NCBI RefSeq assembly: GCF_024171995.1
Contig: NZ_JAMTCT010000001.1
Location: forward strand, 372,001-436,000
From: Promicromonospora umidemergens
Lineage (GTDB): Bacteria > Actinomycetota > Actinomycetes > Actinomycetales > Cellulomonadaceae
Direction of reading: 5' to 3'
DNA length: 64,000 nt
The notes beneath the pieces were generated by a model. It was not told the origin of the DNA and ran no database searches. It saw only the letters and a program-made list of their open reading frames with translations. This document shows, piece by piece, positions 15,925 to 25,412 of this stretch. Position 1 is the stretch's first letter. Each line of letters opens with the position of its first letter. The position numbers and the translations under genes were made by a program.

Positions 15925-16410
15925 TCACAGGCGCGCGCGGAGCTCCCGCATCGCCGCGCGGCGCGTCTCCTTCTGGAGGCGGTCGAGATAGACCATGCCG
16001 TCCAGGTGGTCGCACTCGTGCTGCAGGCAGCGAGCCATGATCTCGGTGCCCTCCACGGTGATCGGTTCGCCGTTCAGGTCGATGCCCTCGACCCGGGCGT
16101 AGTTCGCGCGCACGGTGGGGTACCAGAGCCCGGGAACGGACAGGCAGCCCTCGCCGCCGTCCTGCAGCTCATCGCCCAGCTCGACGATGCGCGGGTTGAG
16201 CACGTAGCCGATGTCGCCCTCGATGTTCCACGAGAAGGCCCGCAGGGAGACGCCGATCTGGTTGGCGGCCAGTCCGGCGCGCCCCTCGTCGTCCACCGTC
16301 TCGACCAGGTCGGCGACCAGGCTGCGGACGCGGTCGTCGATAGTCGTCACGGTGTCGCACGGGGTGCGCAGCACTGGGTCGGGAACCACACGGATCTCAC
16401 GCATTGCCAT
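15925..16410 (-). CDS. def: Peptide deformylase
   Basis: 161 aa. The three PDF motifs are intact: GLAANQIG (motif 1, GxGxAAxQ with Leu in place of the second Gly), EGCLSVPG (motif 2, metal ligand Cys89) and QHECDHLDG (motif 3, HExxH, with His131, Glu132 and His135). The enzyme removes the N-formyl group from nascent proteins. This is a short, type I/III-like actinobacterial form. ATG 16410; an in-frame ATG two codons later is an alternative. It lies downstream of the fab operon but is separated from it by a strong terminator, so it has its own promoter. Confidence 0.93.
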   Translation of the reverse strand: MAMREIRVVPDPVLRTPCDTVTTIDDRVRSLVADLVETVDDEGRAGLAANQIGVSLRAFSWNIEGDIGYVLNPRIVELGDELQDGGEGCLSVPGLWYPTVRANYARVEGIDLNGEPITVEGTEIMARCLQHECDHLDGMVYLDRLQKETRRAAMRELRARL

Positions 16411-16499
16411 GCGGACATTCTCCCATGTCAGAACGAAGGGTCGCGGGCACGACAGGCCCGGGCGGCGGCATCCGGTCGGTCGCGAAAGCCCTCGTACAT

Positions 16500-16539
16500 G
16501 TCAGACGCTCAGGCCACCGGGGTGACCTGAGCGTCTGAC
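16500..16539 (-). terminator. Terminator of the fab operon
   Basis: GTCAGACGCTCAGG (16500-16513) and CCTGAGCGTCTGAC (16526-16539) form a perfect 14-bp stem 27 bp beyond the fabF stop. Confidence 0.85.
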
Positions 16540-16565
16540 GACGGACGGGACCTGCGGGCGTCGGC

Positions 16566-17810
16566 TCAGTGGTTCTGGACCACCAGGGCGACGTTGTGCC
16601 CGCCGAACCCGAACGAGTTGTTGATCGCGGCGATGTCGCCGCCCGGCAGCTTGTACGGCTCGTCGCGCACGAGCGGGACCTGCAGCTCCGGGTCGGGGTT
16701 GTCGACGTTGATCGTCGGCGGGGCGAGGCGCTCGGCGACGGCCTTGACCGCGAACAGCGACTCGATGGCGCCGGCGCCGCCCAGGAGGTGGCCGGTCATG
16801 GACTTCGTCGCCGAGAGCTGCACGTGGTCGGCGTCGGCCCCGAGGAGCGTCCGGATGGACTTGGTCTCGGTGAGGTCGCCCACCTTGGTGGAGGTGGCGT
16901 GCGCGTTGACGTGCACGATGTCGGCGGCGGTCACGCCGGCGTCCTGCATCGCGAAGCGCATGGCCGCGACCTGGCCCTTGCCCTCTGGGTCGGGGGAGGT
17001 GATGTGGTACGCGTCGGACGACAGGCCCACGCCGCCGATCGTTGCGTAGACGCGGGCGCCGCGGGCGGCGGCGTGCTCGGCGCTCTCCAGCACCAGGACC
17101 GCCGCACCCTCACCGAGCACGAAGCCGTCGCGGTCGATGTCGTACGGGCGCGAGGCCCCCTGCGGGTCGTCGTTGCGCAGCGAGAGCGTGCGCGACGCCG
17201 CGAACGCGCCGAGCGGCATCGGGTGGATGGCCGCCTCGGTGCCGCCTGCCACGACGACGTCGGCGCGCCCCGAGCGGATCATGTCGACGGCGTAGCCGAC
17301 GGCCTCGGCGCCCGAGGCGCACGCGGACACCAGTGCGTGGGTGCCTGCGCGGGCACCGAGCTCGAGCGACACGTAGGCCGAGGGGGAGTTCGGCATGAGC
17401 ATGGGGACGGTCATGGGCAGCATGCGCCGGGCGCCGCGCTCACGCAGCGTGTCCCAGCCGTCCAGGATGGTCTGGATGCCGCCGATGCCGGACGACACCA
17501 CTGCGCCGAGCCGGTCGCCGTCGATCTCGGGGCTGCCCGCGTCGGCCCAGGCCTCGCGCGTCGCGACGATCGCGTACTGCGCGGACGGGTCCATGCGCTT
17601 GGTCTCGGGGCGCGAGAGCACCTCTGCCGGGTCCACCTTGATGGTGGCGGCGAAGGTCACGGGGATCCCGTACTTCTCTGCCCAGTCGTTCTTGAGGGTG
17701 CGTGCCCCCGATACGCCTGCGAGGGCGGCCTCCCACGTGGATGCCACGTCCCCGCCGAGGGGTGTGGTGGCGCCGAGGCCGGTGACGACGACTTCGCGTG
17801 CGGAGGTCAT
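16566..17810 (-). CDS. fabF: 3-oxoacyl-ACP synthase II (KASII)
   Basis: 414 aa. The Cys-His-His triad of condensing enzymes is complete: Cys164 in SACASGAEA, His in VNAHATSTKVGD and His in KSMTGHLLGGAG. The N-terminal VVVTGLGATTPLGG and C-terminal NNSFGFGGHNVALV are typical of FabF. It elongates acyl-ACP with malonyl-ACP in the type II system and influences chain length and temperature response. It is the last gene of the fab unit, 130 bp after acpP, with a GC-rich hairpin in the gap. Confidence 0.95.
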   Translation of the reverse strand: MTSAREVVVTGLGATTPLGGDVASTWEAALAGVSGARTLKNDWAEKYGIPVTFAATIKVDPAEVLSRPETKRMDPSAQYAIVATREAWADAGSPEIDGDRLGAVVSSGIGGIQTILDGWDTLRERGARRMLPMTVPMLMPNSPSAYVSLELGARAGTHALVSACASGAEAVGYAVDMIRSGRADVVVAGGTEAAIHPMPLGAFAASRTLSLRNDDPQGASRPYDIDRDGFVLGEGAAVLVLESAEHAAARGARVYATIGGVGLSSDAYHITSPDPEGKGQVAAMRFAMQDAGVTAADIVHVNAHATSTKVGDLTETKSIRTLLGADADHVQLSATKSMTGHLLGGAGAIESLFAVKAVAERLAPPTINVDNPDPELQVPLVRDEPYKLPGGDIAAINNSFGFGGHNVALVVQNH

Positions 17811-17880
17811 GATGATGCTCCCGAGGGTGGTGGGACGAAGGGGGCAGGTGCGAAAGGTGCTGCCTGGTGAGCAGCGGATG

Positions 17881-17934
17881 CCCGACGGCGGCGCGGGCCC
17901 GGGTCTTGGTCCGGGCCGCGCTGCCGCCGTCGGG
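17881..17934 (-). promoter_or_regulatory. GC-rich hairpin in the acpP-fabF gap
   Basis: Arms at 17881-17902 and 17911-17934 pair with a 2-base bulge and an 8-base loop. It lies inside the operon just after acpP (minus sense), with no T-run, so it may be a partial terminator or a 3' stabiliser that raises acpP transcript relative to fabF. Confidence 0.6.
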
Positions 17935-17940
17935 GGCGGC

Positions 17941-18189
17941 TCAGGCCTGGGCGCTCTTGATGAAGCTCACTGCGTCACCGACGGTCGCGAGGTTCTTGAC
18001 CTCCTCGTCCGGGATACGAACCCCGAACTTGTCCTCGGCGTGCGTGACGATGGTCATCATCGACAGGGAGTCGATGTCGAGGTCGTCCGTGAAGGACTTC
18101 TCGAGCAGGATGTCGGCCTGGTCGAGGCCCGTCTCCTCGGCGACGATCTCGGCGAGGCCCTCGAGGATCTCCTGGTCCGTGTTGGCCAT
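17941..18189 (-). CDS. acpP: Acyl carrier protein
   Basis: 82 aa, acidic. LDIDSLSMMTIV carries the phosphopantetheine attachment residue Ser41 in the DSL motif. It carries growing acyl chains for FabD, FabH and FabF. The N-terminal helix I, long loop and helices II-IV are all of normal length. ATG 18189 is preceded by GGAAG. Spacing to fabH is 127 bp, wide for this operon, so an internal promoter for the highly expressed acpP is possible. Confidence 0.95.
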   Translation of the reverse strand: MANTDQEILEGLAEIVAEETGLDQADILLEKSFTDDLDIDSLSMMTIVTHAEDKFGVRIPDEEVKNLATVGDAVSFIKSAQA

Positions 18190-18316
18190 GGGACTTCCTT
18201 ATCTTTCGTAACGGTCACCGGCGCCGTCGGGCACCGGAGTCTTGCTGGTCAGATCTTGGCGTATCTCGCGACCGGAATGCACGACGGGCCATTTCCTTCC
18301 GGCCCGCCCACGCCGG

Positions 18317-19318
18317 TTACGGCAGCACCACGACCTGCGCGGCGTAGACGAGACCCGCGCCGAACCCGATCTGGAGGGCGAGGTCGCCCGACCTGGCCTG
18401 CCCCTCCGCAAGGAGGCGCTCGGCGGCCAGCGGGATCGACGCCGCCGACGTGTTGCCGGTCTCGGCGATGTCGCGCGCGATGACCACGGTATCCGGCAGA
18501 CCGAGCTGCTTCTTCATCTGGTCGATGATCCGCATGTTGGCCTGGTGCGGGATGAAGACCTGGATGTCCTCGGCGGTCACGCCCGCCTCCGCCATCGCCT
18601 TCTCCGCGATGGGAGCCATCTGGAAGCCCGCCCACTTGAACACGGTCGGGCCGTCCTGGCGCAGCGTGGGCCAGCCGAGGGACGGGTCCTCACGCAGCTC
18701 GGTCCAGGAGTGCGTCTGGCGGATCGCGGTGGCCTTGGCGCCGTCGGAGCCCCAGACCGTCGGGCCGATGCCCGGCGTGTCCGACGGGCCGACGATCGCC
18801 GCGCCGGCGCCGTCGCCCAGCAGGAAGGAGATGGAGCGGTCGGTCGGGTCGATGATCTCGCTGAGCTTCTCGGCGCCGATCACGAGCACGTGCCGGGCCA
18901 GGCCGGCGCGGACCAGGGCGTCCGCCTGGCCGATGCCGTACGCGTAGCCGGCGCAGGCGGCCGACACGTCGTAGGCAGCGGCAGGGGTGGCGCCGATGCG
19001 CTCGGCCAGGATCGCCGCGCCCGACGGCGTCATGTGCATGTGCGTGATCGTCGCGAGGATGACCGCGTCGATGTCGGCGCCGACGAGGCCCGCCGCGTGG
19101 AGCGCCTTGTTCGCAGCGGCCTCGGCCAGGTCGAGCACGTCCTTGTCCGCGCCGGCCCGACGCCGGGTGACGATGCCGGTGCGCTGGCGGATCCACTCGT
19201 CCGACGAGTCGATGGGGCCCGCGATGTCGTCGTTGGTCACGACGAGCTCGCCGCGCTCCCCGGCGATCGCGAGGATCCGCGAGAACTGCGTGGGCTCGGC
19301 CTGCTTGAGGGAAGTCAC
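18317..19318 (-). CDS. fabH: 3-oxoacyl-ACP synthase III (KASIII)
   Basis: 333 aa from a GTG at 19318. The active site is complete: Cys122 in DVSAACAGYAYG, His in FIPHQANMRII and Asn in AETGNTSAASIP, with the acyl-CoA pocket motif GDGAGAAIVG. It starts each chain by condensing an acyl-CoA with malonyl-ACP and so helps set branched- or straight-chain type. The GTG overlaps the fabD stop by 4 bp (GTGA), a translational coupling. Confidence 0.95.
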   Translation of the reverse strand: MTSLKQAEPTQFSRILAIAGERGELVVTNDDIAGPIDSSDEWIRQRTGIVTRRRAGADKDVLDLAEAAANKALHAAGLVGADIDAVILATITHMHMTPSGAAILAERIGATPAAAYDVSAACAGYAYGIGQADALVRAGLARHVLVIGAEKLSEIIDPTDRSISFLLGDGAGAAIVGPSDTPGIGPTVWGSDGAKATAIRQTHSWTELREDPSLGWPTLRQDGPTVFKWAGFQMAPIAEKAMAEAGVTAEDIQVFIPHQANMRIIDQMKKQLGLPDTVVIARDIAETGNTSAASIPLAAERLLAEGQARSGDLALQIGFGAGLVYAAQVVVLP

Positions 19319-20301
19319 TGGTCTGCTCCGGTCGCGTTCGTGCCGCTGGAAAGGACGTCGCTGTGCGCGGCGATCAGGGTGCGAGCAGCGTCGAGGTCGG
19401 CGGGCGACTTCACGGCCACCGTCTCGACGCCCTTGAGGCCGCGCTTGGCGAGGCCCGTCAGGACGCCGCCGGGTGCGAGCTCGAGCAGGCCGGTGACACC
19501 GCGCTCGGCGAGGCCGGTCATGATCAGGTCCCAGCGCACGGGCGCCGTCACCTGGCGTGCGAGGTTGCCCAGCACGTCCGCCCCGGTGCCGTGGCCGTTG
19601 ACGCCGCCGGTGTAGGCGGTCCCGTCGAGGTCGGCGAGGAACGGCAGGGCCGGGTCGGTGGCGTCCCAGCCGAGGGCCACCGGCTCGAACTCGGCGCGCG
19701 CAGCGTCCATGAACGGCGTGTGGAACGCGCCGGCCACCTGGAGCGGGATCACGCGCGCCCGGGTCGGCGGGTTCTCGGCGAGCTTCGCGAGGTCCTCCAG
19801 CGCACCCGCTGCGACGGTCTGGCCGGCGCCGTTGACGTTGGCGGGCCACAGGCCGGCGGCCTCGATGGCGGCGAGCACCTCGTCCGGGTCACCGCCCACG
19901 ACGGCGCTCATGCCCGAGGGCGCTGCCGCTGCCGCCGTGGCCATCGCGCGGGCCCGCAGTGCGACCAGGCCGGCCGCGCCGTCGTCGGACAGAGCGCCCG
20001 CCACGGCCGCAGCCGAGAGCTCGCCGACGGAGTGACCTGCGGTGACGTCGATGACGTCCGCCGCGGCGCGCCCGTCCAGCAGGACGCGGAGCGCGAGCAG
20101 GGACGTGGTGACGATCAGGGGCTGGGCCACCGCGGTGTCCCGGATCGTGTCGGCGTCAGAGGTGGTTCCGTGCGCCACCAGGTCCAGCTTCGAGGCCTCG
20201 GATGCTGCGGCGAGGCGTTGTTCGGTACCGGGCAGCTCGAGCCAGTCGCTGAGCATCCCGGGGGTCTGAGAGCCCTGTCCAGGGCAGACGACGGCGAGCA
20301 C
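19315..20301 (-). CDS. fabD: Malonyl-CoA:ACP transacylase
   Basis: 328 aa. The start VVCPGQGSQTPGM and nucleophile elbow TAGHSVGELSAA with Ser91, plus the catalytic His in AFHTPFM, define FabD. It loads malonate from CoA onto ACP. GTG start at 20301; GTG at 20303 is out of frame. It is the first enzyme gene of the fab unit. The 119-bp gap to the upstream regulator gene holds a 17-bp palindrome that is probably the operator. Confidence 0.95.
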   Translation of the reverse strand: MLAVVCPGQGSQTPGMLSDWLELPGTEQRLAAASEASKLDLVAHGTTSDADTIRDTAVAQPLIVTTSLLALRVLLDGRAAADVIDVTAGHSVGELSAAAVAGALSDDGAAGLVALRARAMATAAAAAPSGMSAVVGGDPDEVLAAIEAAGLWPANVNGAGQTVAAGALEDLAKLAENPPTRARVIPLQVAGAFHTPFMDAARAEFEPVALGWDATDPALPFLADLDGTAYTGGVNGHGTGADVLGNLARQVTAPVRWDLIMTGLAERGVTGLLELAPGGVLTGLAKRGLKGVETVAVKSPADLDAARTLIAAHSDVLSSGTNATGADQ

Positions 20302-20368
20302 ACGTCCACTCTGCCAACCCGGGACCGCCGCAGGACGTCGCGACCTGTACCAACCTCATCAGGGGGCC

Positions 20369-20385
20369 TTGTGGGGAACCTACAA
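20369..20385. promoter_or_regulatory. Palindrome upstream of fabD, probable FasR-type operator
   Basis: TTGTGGGGAACCTACAA lies 68 bp upstream of the fabD start, flanked by CC and GG that extend the symmetry. Thirteen of 17 bases match the palindrome upstream of fasR (21730-21746). Sequence pattern is direct; the assignment to FasR is inference from gene order. Confidence 0.6.
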
Positions 20386-20420
20386 GGCGCTGACCTCGGC
20401 GAAGAGTTAGTGCGGGCTCG

Positions 20421-21707
20421 TCAGCCCCGGCCGAGCTGGCCCAGCGCCAGCGCCACCTGCAGCACGAACGACTCGCGGGCGTCCAACGGGTCCCACCCGG
20501 TGATCTCCGACACCTTGCGGAGCCGGTAGCGCACCGTGTTGGGGTGAACGTACAGATGGCGCGCGGCGGCCTCCAGGGAGCGGCCGGTGCCCAGGTACGC
20601 CGACAGGGTCTCCAGCACGGCCCCGCCGGCGTCCTGCAGCGGGGTGAACGCCTGGGCGATCAGCGTGGCGCGGGCCGTGTAGTCGCCGGTCAGTACGCGC
20701 TCGGGCAGCAGGTCGTCCGCCATGACGGGGCGCGGTGCCTGCGGCCACGCCGGGGCGGCGGTCAGGCCGGCGAGCGCCGACCGGGCGGACCGGGCGGCGT
20801 CGGTCAGGCTCGGCACCTGGGTGCCGATCACGACCGGGCCGGTGCCGAAGCGGACCAGCAGCGAGGTGGCGGCGGCCACGAGGTCGCCCTCACCGCCGAG
20901 CACGAGCACCAGACGGTCGCCGTGGATCCCGACGAGCGCGTCGCCCGCGGCGCGCCGGGCGACCCGGCGGATCTCGGCGGTGCGGATCTCGTCGAGCTCC
21001 TCGGTGGCGAGCCCGACGACGACCAGCGCGTTGCCCCGGCCGCTCCAGCCGAGCGCCGAGATGCGGGAGCGCAGGGAGTCGTCGCCGTCGCCGCGGACGA
21101 GGGCGTCGACCACCAGCGCCTCCAGCCGGGCGTCCCAGGCGCCGCGCCACTCGGCTGCGCGGGCGTAGACCTCGGCCGCGGAGAACGCGACCTCGCGGGA
21201 GTAGCGCAGGACCGCCTCGCGCAGGTCGCGCTCGCCGCCGGGGGCGGCGATCCGGTCGGAGTGCGTCTCGACGACGTCGACCACCACGCGGACCAGCTGC
21301 AGGGTGTGCTGCAGCGAGATGGAGCGGGTCAGCTCGGTGGGTGCCGCGGCGAAGATCTCGCTGACGCCGTGCGGCGGCCGGTCGGGGTCGGTGAACCAGG
21401 ACGTGAAGGCGTTGATGCCCGCCTGGGCGACGAGGCCCACGTACGAGCGGTCCTCGGCCGGCAGGTCGCGGTACCAGGTGAGGTCCTCGTCCAGCCGGCG
21501 CATCGCGGCGGCGGTGAGGAGGCCGCTGGCCTCGCGGACCCGCTGGAGGTTCATCGGGAAGCCGGCGGGGTCGGTCCCTGCGTCGGCGGGCTCGGCCTTG
21601 CCGGTGTCCTGGCTGGTGTCCTGGCTGGTCCCGCGGTCGGCTGTGGACCCGGCCTCCTGGTCGGGCTTCTGGGCACCCGCTCGCGCGGCCCGTCGAGTTG
21701 CTGGCAC
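20421..21707 (-). CDS. fasR: PucR/CdaR-type regulator of fatty acid synthesis
   Basis: About 428 aa from a GTG at 21707. The C-terminal LSAYLGTGRSLEAAARHLYVHPNTVRYRLRKV is the PucR/CdaR HTH, preceded by a GGDEF-like central fold (ALVGIHGDRLVLVLGG). A gene of this family directly before fabD is the arrangement of FasR in Streptomyces coelicolor, which activates the fab operon; the mycobacterial counterpart is Rv2242. The first ~55 residues are low-complexity with a QDTSQDTG repeat, so the true start may be the ATG giving MNLQRVREASG (about 21551). A palindrome lies 22 bp before the GTG, suggesting autoregulation. Confidence 0.85.
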   Translation of the reverse strand: MPATRRAARAGAQKPDQEAGSTADRGTSQDTSQDTGKAEPADAGTDPAGFPMNLQRVREASGLLTAAAMRRLDEDLTWYRDLPAEDRSYVGLVAQAGINAFTSWFTDPDRPPHGVSEIFAAAPTELTRSISLQHTLQLVRVVVDVVETHSDRIAAPGGERDLREAVLRYSREVAFSAAEVYARAAEWRGAWDARLEALVVDALVRGDGDDSLRSRISALGWSGRGNALVVVGLATEELDEIRTAEIRRVARRAAGDALVGIHGDRLVLVLGGEGDLVAAATSLLVRFGTGPVVIGTQVPSLTDAARSARSALAGLTAAPAWPQAPRPVMADDLLPERVLTGDYTARATLIAQAFTPLQDAGGAVLETLSAYLGTGRSLEAAARHLYVHPNTVRYRLRKVSEITGWDPLDARESFVLQVALALGQLGRG

Positions 21708-21729
21708 CCTGGCAGCATACGAGCCCGAG

Positions 21730-21746
21730 TTGTGGAGAGTCCACAA
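21730..21746. promoter_or_regulatory. Palindrome upstream of fasR, probable operator
   Basis: TTGTGGAGAGTCCACAA is a perfect 7-bp inverted repeat with a 3-base centre, in the gap between the divergent fasR and the gene at 21808. It matches the fabD-upstream palindrome, so one protein may bind both. Confidence 0.65.
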
Positions 21747-21807
21747 ACGGACTTTCAAGGCGGTGTGATTCCAGTGCGACGTTGCGGGAAACTGTAGGGT
21801 CGAGGGC

Positions 21808-22500
21808 ATGGCCCTGATGCATCGGCTCCGCCGCCTCATCCGTCGGCCCCTGTCTGCGTCCACGGTCGGCGCTCGCCGCCCGTCGCCGTCGGCGCCCCGA
21901 CGAGGGGACGCGGGACACGAGGACGCGCTGCGCGCCCAGCTGACCGACGATCCCAACAACGAGGAGGCTTTCGGCGCCCTGGCAGAGATCGTTCGCAGCC
22001 GGGCCGCCGAGGGCACGACGCTGGAGGACCCGCTGCGGGACTCCGACGAGCTCCCGGAGTCGAAGCAGCGCGAGGCCGACCTGGCGGTCTGGTCCCTCGC
22101 CGAGGAGCTGGCCGGGCACCCGCGGGGCTGGTACCCCCTGATCGAGCTGGGCCGCCTGTCGCTCGCCGACGACCCGGACGGCGCCGTCAGGCGGTTCATC
22201 ACCGCCGCGGAGCGGGACCCCGACGGCCGCGCCCTGGCGGAGGGCCTGGCGATCCTGCGTGACGCGGGGATGCCGGTAGAGGCACTGGGGCTGGGCGTGG
22301 GGCACTGGCGCGTGCGGGAGCACTCGCCGGTTGTCGGTAAGCACCTGGTGCTGGCCGCGCTCGAGGCCGACCGCGTGTTCGAGGCCCGGCGGCACCTGCG
22401 GGCCCTGGAGATGCACCCGGACGCCAAGGCGGTCCGGCCGCTGCGGGACGAGCTGGAGAGGGCGATAGCCGCCAGCGAGCAGGAGAAGCCGGGCGCCTGA
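21808..22500 (+). CDS. Hypothetical helical (TPR-like) protein
   Basis: 230 aa. After a basic N-terminus (MALMHRLRRLIRRPL) the protein is a series of amphipathic helices: NNEEAFGALAEIVRS, ADLAVWSLAEELAGHP, AWYPLIELGRLSLADDP-type repeat (GWYPLIELGRLSLADD), AVRRFITAAERD, and HLVLAALEADRVFEARRHL, which look like TPR or Sel1-like units. No enzyme motif. It is divergent from fasR and ends before a strong bidirectional terminator. It is a known type of actinobacterial hypothetical beside fasR, by recollection of synteny and not of function. Confidence 0.7.
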   Translation: MALMHRLRRLIRRPLSASTVGARRPSPSAPRRGDAGHEDALRAQLTDDPNNEEAFGALAEIVRSRAAEGTTLEDPLRDSDELPESKQREADLAVWSLAEELAGHPRGWYPLIELGRLSLADDPDGAVRRFITAAERDPDGRALAEGLAILRDAGMPVEALGLGVGHWRVREHSPVVGKHLVLAALEADRVFEARRHLRALEMHPDAKAVRPLRDELERAIAASEQEKPGA

Positions 22501-22560
22501 GCCGGAGCGCTGCCTGAGCCTGGCCCTGCCTGGGCCGGAGTCCTGGCGAAGATCCGCCAC

Positions 22561-22613
22561 GAGAACGACCTGAGGTACCGATCCGAGCCGGATCGGTACC
22601 TCAGGTCGTTCTC
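22561..22613. terminator. Perfect 25-bp hairpin, bidirectional terminator
   Basis: Arms 22561-22585 and 22589-22613 are exactly complementary with a 3-base loop (AGC). It lies between the converging 21808-22500 gene and aceE. Confidence 0.92.
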
Positions 22614-22631
22614 AAGCCCGTGGACCGTTGG

Positions 22632-25412
22632 TCAGCTGTCGCCGCCTGCCGTACCCGAGGTGCCTGCCGTGACGTCCAGGAGACGGTACTTCTCGACGGC
22701 CTTCGGGACGACGTCGGCCGGGACCTCGCCGCGACGGGCGAGGACCTGCAGCGTCCGGACCACCATCGACGGGCCGTCGATGAGGAAGTGCCGGCGCGCG
22801 GCGGCACGGGTGTCGGAGAAGCCGAAACCGTCGGCCCCGAGCACCGCGTAGTCGCCGGGGATCCAGGCGCGGATCTGGTCGGGCACCAGGTGGTCGTAGT
22901 CGCTGGTGGCGACGAACGGGCCCTGGGCACCGGACAGCTTCTCGGTGAGGTACGGCGTGCGCATCGGCGCCGCCGGGTCGATCAGGGAGTCGTGCTCAGC
23001 GGCCAGCGCGTCGCGACGCAGCTCGTTCCAGCTGGTCACCGACCACACGTCGGCCGAGACGCCCCAGTCCTCCTTGAGGAGCTGCTGCGCCTCGAGCGCC
23101 CAGGGCACGCCCACGCCGGAGGCGAGGAGCTGGGCCTTGGGTCCGTCGTTGTCGCCAGACGCCGAGATTCCGACGGAGACACGGTGGATACCGCGCTTGA
23201 TGCCCTCGACGTCGACGTCCTCCGGCTCGGCCGGCTGGACCATCGGCTCGTTGTACACCGTGATGTAGTACATGACGTCCTGAGCCCTGCCGTCGGCGAC
23301 GTGGCCGTTCTCGGCGGGGCCGTACATGCGCTCGATGCCGTCCCGCACGATGTGCCGGATCTCGTACCCGAAAGCCGGGTCGTACTGCACGACCGCGGAG
23401 TTCGTGCCCGCGATGAGCGGGCTGTGCCCGTCGGCGTGCTGCAGGCCCTCACCCGTGAGGGTGGTGCGGCCCGCGGTGGCGCCGATGATGAACCCGCGCG
23501 TCAGCTGGTCGCCGGCGGCCCAGAACTGGTCGCCAGTGCGCTGGAAGCCGAACATCGAGTAGAAGATGTAGAACGGGATCATCGGCTCGCCGTGCGTCGC
23601 GTACGACGTGCCCACCGCCTGGAACGCGGCGGCGGAACCGGCCTCGTTGATGCCGGTGTGCATGATCTTGCCGGACTCGGACTCCTTGTAGCTCAGCATG
23701 AGCTCGCGGTCCACGGCGAGGTAGTTCTGGCCGAGCGTGTTGAAGATCTTGGCGCTCGGGAAGATCGAGTCCAGGCCGAAGGTGCGAGCCTCGTCCGGGA
23801 TGATCGGCACGATGCGGTCGCCGAAGTCCTTGGCCTTGAAGAGGTCCTTGAGCAGCCGCACGAACGCCATGGTCGTGGCGATCTGCTGCGTGCCGGAGCC
23901 CTTCTTCAGCAGCTCGTACGTCTTGTCCTCGGGCAGCGTGAGCTCGGTCTTCGCCGTGGTGCGGCGCTCCGGCACGAACCCGCCGAGCTGACGACGGCGC
24001 TCCAGCATGTACTGGATCTCCGGCGAGTCGGCCCCGGGGTGGTAGTACGGCGGCAGGTACGGGTCGGCCTCGAGCTCGGCGTCCGAGATCGGGATGTGCA
24101 GCGAGTCGCGCAGCGTCTTGAGGTCGTCGCCCTTGAGCTTCTTCATCTGGTGCGTCGAGTTGCGCCCGGCGAAGCCGGAGCCCAGGCCGTAGCCCTTGAC
24201 GGTGTGCGCAAGGATGATCGTCGGCTGGCCGCTGTGCGCGCGCGCCGCGGAGTAGGCCGCGTAGAGCTTGCGGTAGTCGTGGCCGCCGCGCTTCATGTTC
24301 CAGATGTCGTCGTCGGTCATGTTCTCGACGAGGGCCTTGGTGCGCGGGTCGCGCCCGAAGAAGTGCTCGCGGATGAACGCGCCGGACTCCGCGCGGTAGG
24401 TCTGGTAGTCACCGTCGGGGGTGACGTTCATGAGGTTGACCAGCGCGCGGTCCTTGTCGGCGTTGAGCAGGGTGTCCCACTCGCGGCCCCACACGACCTT
24501 GATGACGTTCCAGCCGGCGCCCTTGAACTGGGCCTCCAGCTCCTGGACGATCTTGCCGTTGCCGCGGACCGGCCCGTCGAGGCGCTGCAGGTTGCAGTTC
24601 ACGACGAACGTCAGGTTGTCCAGCTGCTGCTGGGCGGCGTGCTGGATCATGCCGCGGCTCTCGGGCTCGTCCATCTCGCCGTCGCCGAGGAACGCCCAGA
24701 CGTCCTGCTGGCTCGTGTCCTTGACCCCGCGGTTGTGCAGGTACTTGTTGGTCCAGGCCTGGTAGATGGCCGACGCCGGGCCGAGGCCCATGCTGACGGT
24801 CGGGAACTCCCAGAAGTCCTGCATGAGCCGCGGGTGCGGGTACGACGGCAGGCCGCCACCCGGGTGCGACTTCTCCTGGCGGAACCCGTCGAGCTGGTCC
24901 GCGGACATGCGGCCCTCGAGGTACGCCCGGGCGTAGACGCCGGGGGAGGCGTGGCCCTGGAAGTAGATCTGGTCGCCGCCGCCGGGATGGTCCTTGCCCC
25001 GGAAGAAGTGGTTCAGCCCTACCTCGTAGAGCGTCGCGACGGACGCGTACGAGGAGATGTGCCCACCGACGCTGAGGCCCTCGCGCTGGGCGCGGGTCAC
25101 CATGACCGCCGCGTTCCAGCGGATCCAGGAGCGATAACGACGCTCCATGGCCTCGTCGCCCGGGAAGTACGGTTCCTCGTGCACCCCGATGGAGTTCACG
25201 TAGGGCGTCGCCATCGACGCGGGGATGCTCACATTCCGCTCTCGCGCCCGCCGCAACAGGTTGAGCATGACGTACCGGGCGCGGGGTCCGCCCTTGTCGT
25301 CGATCAGCCCGTCAAATGACTCGACCCATTCCTCGGTCTCGGCCGGGTCGATATCAGGTACGGCGCTGAGCAGACCGTTGATCAGCGGTCCGGTCTCGTC
25401 AAACGAAGCCAC
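22632..25412 (-). CDS. aceE: Pyruvate dehydrogenase E1 component, homodimeric
   Basis: 926 aa from a GTG at 25412 (AGAGAGG eight bases upstream). The thiamine-diphosphate motif [12 protein letters not shown]...NCNLQRLDG is present, as are [36 protein letters not shown]-type segment ([17 protein letters not shown]), [13 protein letters not shown] and [15 protein letters not shown]. Length and domain order match the single-chain AceE of actinobacteria and enterics. It decarboxylates pyruvate and hands the acetyl group to the E2 lipoyl domain, supplying acetyl-CoA to the nearby fatty acid synthase. E2 and E3 genes are elsewhere. Its divergent promoter region is long and unusually AT-rich. Confidence 0.96.
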   Translation of the reverse strand: MASFDETGPLINGLLSAVPDIDPAETEEWVESFDGLIDDKGGPRARYVMLNLLRRARERNVSIPASMATPYVNSIGVHEEPYFPGDEAMERRYRSWIRWNAAVMVTRAQREGLSVGGHISSYASVATLYEVGLNHFFRGKDHPGGGDQIYFQGHASPGVYARAYLEGRMSADQLDGFRQEKSHPGGGLPSYPHPRLMQDFWEFPTVSMGLGPASAIYQAWTNKYLHNRGVKDTSQQDVWAFLGDGEMDEPESRGMIQHAAQQQLDNLTFVVNCNLQRLDGPVRGNGKIVQELEAQFKGAGWNVIKVVWGREWDTLLNADKDRALVNLMNVTPDGDYQTYRAESGAFIREHFFGRDPRTKALVENMTDDDIWNMKRGGHDYRKLYAAYSAARAHSGQPTIILAHTVKGYGLGSGFAGRNSTHQMKKLKGDDLKTLRDSLHIPISDAELEADPYLPPYYHPGADSPEIQYMLERRRQLGGFVPERRTTAKTELTLPEDKTYELLKKGSGTQQIATTMAFVRLLKDLFKAKDFGDRIVPIIPDEARTFGLDSIFPSAKIFNTLGQNYLAVDRELMLSYKESESGKIMHTGINEAGSAAAFQAVGTSYATHGEPMIPFYIFYSMFGFQRTGDQFWAAGDQLTRGFIIGATAGRTTLTGEGLQHADGHSPLIAGTNSAVVQYDPAFGYEIRHIVRDGIERMYGPAENGHVADGRAQDVMYYITVYNEPMVQPAEPEDVDVEGIKRGIHRVSVGISASGDNDGPKAQLLASGVGVPWALEAQQLLKEDWGVSADVWSVTSWNELRRDALAAEHDSLIDPAAPMRTPYLTEKLSGAQGPFVATSDYDHLVPDQIRAWIPGDYAVLGADGFGFSDTRAAARRHFLIDGPSMVVRTLQVLARRGEVPADVVPKAVEKYRLLDVTAGTSGTAGGDS

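Noticed and set aside
16569-17870. Plus-strand open frame opposite fabF
   Set aside because: FabF is unmistakable on the minus strand; the opposite frame has no domain features.
22620-25319. Long plus-strand open frame opposite aceE
   Set aside because: The minus strand carries full AceE motifs; the opposite frame is the GC-bias shadow, with low-complexity Val/Arg/Gly sequence.
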